Part shown: piece after piece, positions 62,860-64,000 of the stretch
Layout: the number at the start of each line of letters is the position of its first letter
How positions within the stretch are numbered: the stretch's first letter is position 1
Source of the DNA: Amphirosellinia nigrospora
Lineage: Eukaryota; Ascomycota; Sordariomycetes; Xylariales; Xylariaceae
DNA: 64,000 bases
Assembly (NCBI GenBank): GCA_004123355.1
Contig: SCHM01000001.1
Coordinates: 5,262,001 to 5,326,000 of the forward strand
Direction of reading: 5' to 3'
The notes under the pieces: generated by a model
Database searches by the model: none
What the model saw: the letters and a program-made list of their open reading frames with translations, nothing else
What the model was told of the DNA's origin: nothing
Program-made: the position numbers and the translations under genes

Positions 62860-64000
62860 ATGAACCGCAACAGCACGCCCGAAGCCACCACGGCATCATC
62901 CCTTCGCCCGCCTTCGTCCCGGGCTGTTGGAACCGGCTCCAACTTGCGTGCTTCTGCTGACATGGCTGCCCTTACTGGATCCTCGGCCACGAGCCGTATC
63001 CGTCCATCATCGGACTTCTATGGCCAACAAGGCCAGGGCCAAGGGATTGCGGATGTCGACTCTCCGCAGGACAAGATGACCCAGCAATGGATTGCGGACA
63101 TCGACCAGTACGAGAGAACTTTGGAAGAAATGGCTACAGCGACCTTGGACCAGGATTTCAAGGATGAGCTCAGTGCTATCGAACAATGGTTCCGGGTCCT
63201 TGCCGAGGCAGAAAGAACAGCTGCTCTCTACGCGCTATTGAAACAGACCACACAAGTGCAGATTCGTTTCTTTATCCAAGTGCTCCAGCAGATGGGCAAG
63301 AATCATCCCATGTCAGGTGTTTTATCGCCCGCTAATTTCGACAAAGGTGAGACCCGTAATCTTGTCTACAGCGTGTCTCAAATCATCTAACTTGTTACAT
63401 CAGATCCTATGTCGAGTCGCTTGACTGATGCTATGAATAAGTTGAACGTCAACTCAGCACGCAATTCTCTCACACAGCCATTGACTTCCGCCAAGAGACA
63501 TTCGGGCCTTGACCCCTCCGCAATTAATTCCATGTTCCCTGATGCTGCAGCTGCCATTGCTACTGAAAAGGCTAGATTCACCCAGAAGACTGGCAATCAA
63601 CCTCCATCGAACCGGAACAGTGCTGCAGTTGATCCTCGTAGCTCTCTGGCCGCACCGACAATTTCTGGGCCATCGGAAGGAATTGATGCAGGTGGGCAAA
63701 ATCCAAACTCGCCATGGGGTAACAACAATGATCAAGGAGCTTCGCGTCCCAAATCCTCTTCCTCTGGACAGCCGCCTATGGGCCAGTTTGTACAGCCACC
63801 GCCTTCCGCAGGCCTGAGGTCACCTCGCCCCCAGCTCGGATCGAATTCCAACATTCAAAGCACGACACTTAATGCACCCGACAGGTCGGCTTCTGAATTG
63901 CCATTGCTTTCTCCTTACGGTGCTGGTAGTGGGAATTGGGCATCTATGGTCAATACACCCATGAACCCTACTTTTAGTCCAGGTAACGCACCTAATCAAG
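62860..64000 (+). CDS. vts1: Vts1-like post-transcriptional regulator, N-terminal part (runs off the window)
   Basis: Vts1/Smaug proteins bind stem-loops in mRNA through a C-terminal SAM domain and recruit deadenylases. Only the N-terminal part lies here. Exon 1 is 62860-63346; a 57-nt intron joins SPANFDK to [16 protein letters not shown]; exon 2 starts at 63404 and stays open to the edge. The conserved N-terminal helical domain is intact at about residues 75-160: [57 protein letters not shown]. After this the sequence is Ser/Pro/Asn-rich, as in the family's linker. The SAM domain is expected beyond position 64000. Start: [20 protein letters not shown]. No frame break in about 1.1 kb. Confidence 0.88.

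Overview
The window is nuclear DNA from a filamentous ascomycete. The best fit is a Sordariomycete, but the order cannot be fixed from the sequence alone. The support is short introns (mostly 49-150 nt) with GTRNGT-type donors and CTAAC/CTGAC-like branch sites, a fungal gene set (Ste12, forkhead with FHA, Clu1, PalB calpain, Pmp47-like carrier, Vts1), and intergenic DNA peppered with TACCTAGGTA-type motifs. Fourteen protein genes and one intron-containing tRNA gene can be supported. Ste12 runs off the left edge and Vts1 off the right edge.

Layout: Ste12 (1-2198, minus); a 13.7 kb gene-free stretch (2199-15917) whose core (about 5.1-14.2 kb) has few of the TACCTAGGTA motifs; a forkhead/FHA transcription factor (15918-18106, plus); Clu1/CluA (19531-23455, minus); a large unrecognised protein (24509-27127, plus); a ferric reductase (30600-32407, plus); a Yippee-like zinc protein (33962-34423, plus); an SLC35F6-like transporter (35981-37450, minus); a multi-pass membrane protein resembling DUF2985 (38491-39635, minus); tRNA-Leu(AAG) with a 15-nt intron (41845-41941, minus); tRNA-splicing endonuclease subunit Sen15 (42326-42759, plus), convergent with a zinc alcohol dehydrogenase (42807-44319, minus); a 7 kb gene-free stretch; a three-finger C2H2 protein (51266-52946, plus); the PalB/Rim13 calpain (54042-56725, minus), divergent from a Pmp47-like peroxisomal carrier (57857-59059, plus); ribosomal protein eL29 (59605-60042, plus); and Vts1 (62860 to the edge, plus).

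These are ordinary, scattered housekeeping and regulatory genes. I see no biosynthetic cluster, no defence island and no recognisable intact transposon.

The most striking property is technical. About 22 single-base or dinucleotide frame breaks interrupt nine clearly conserved genes plus the unrecognised one. Most sit in short G/C runs and most look like a lost base. The protein sequence is recovered across each break and I found no stop codon made by substitution. The ADH, Yippee, Pmp47, eL29 and Vts1 genes are clean. This pattern points to uncorrected indels in the assembly, not to pseudogenes, and automated gene calls here will be fragmented.
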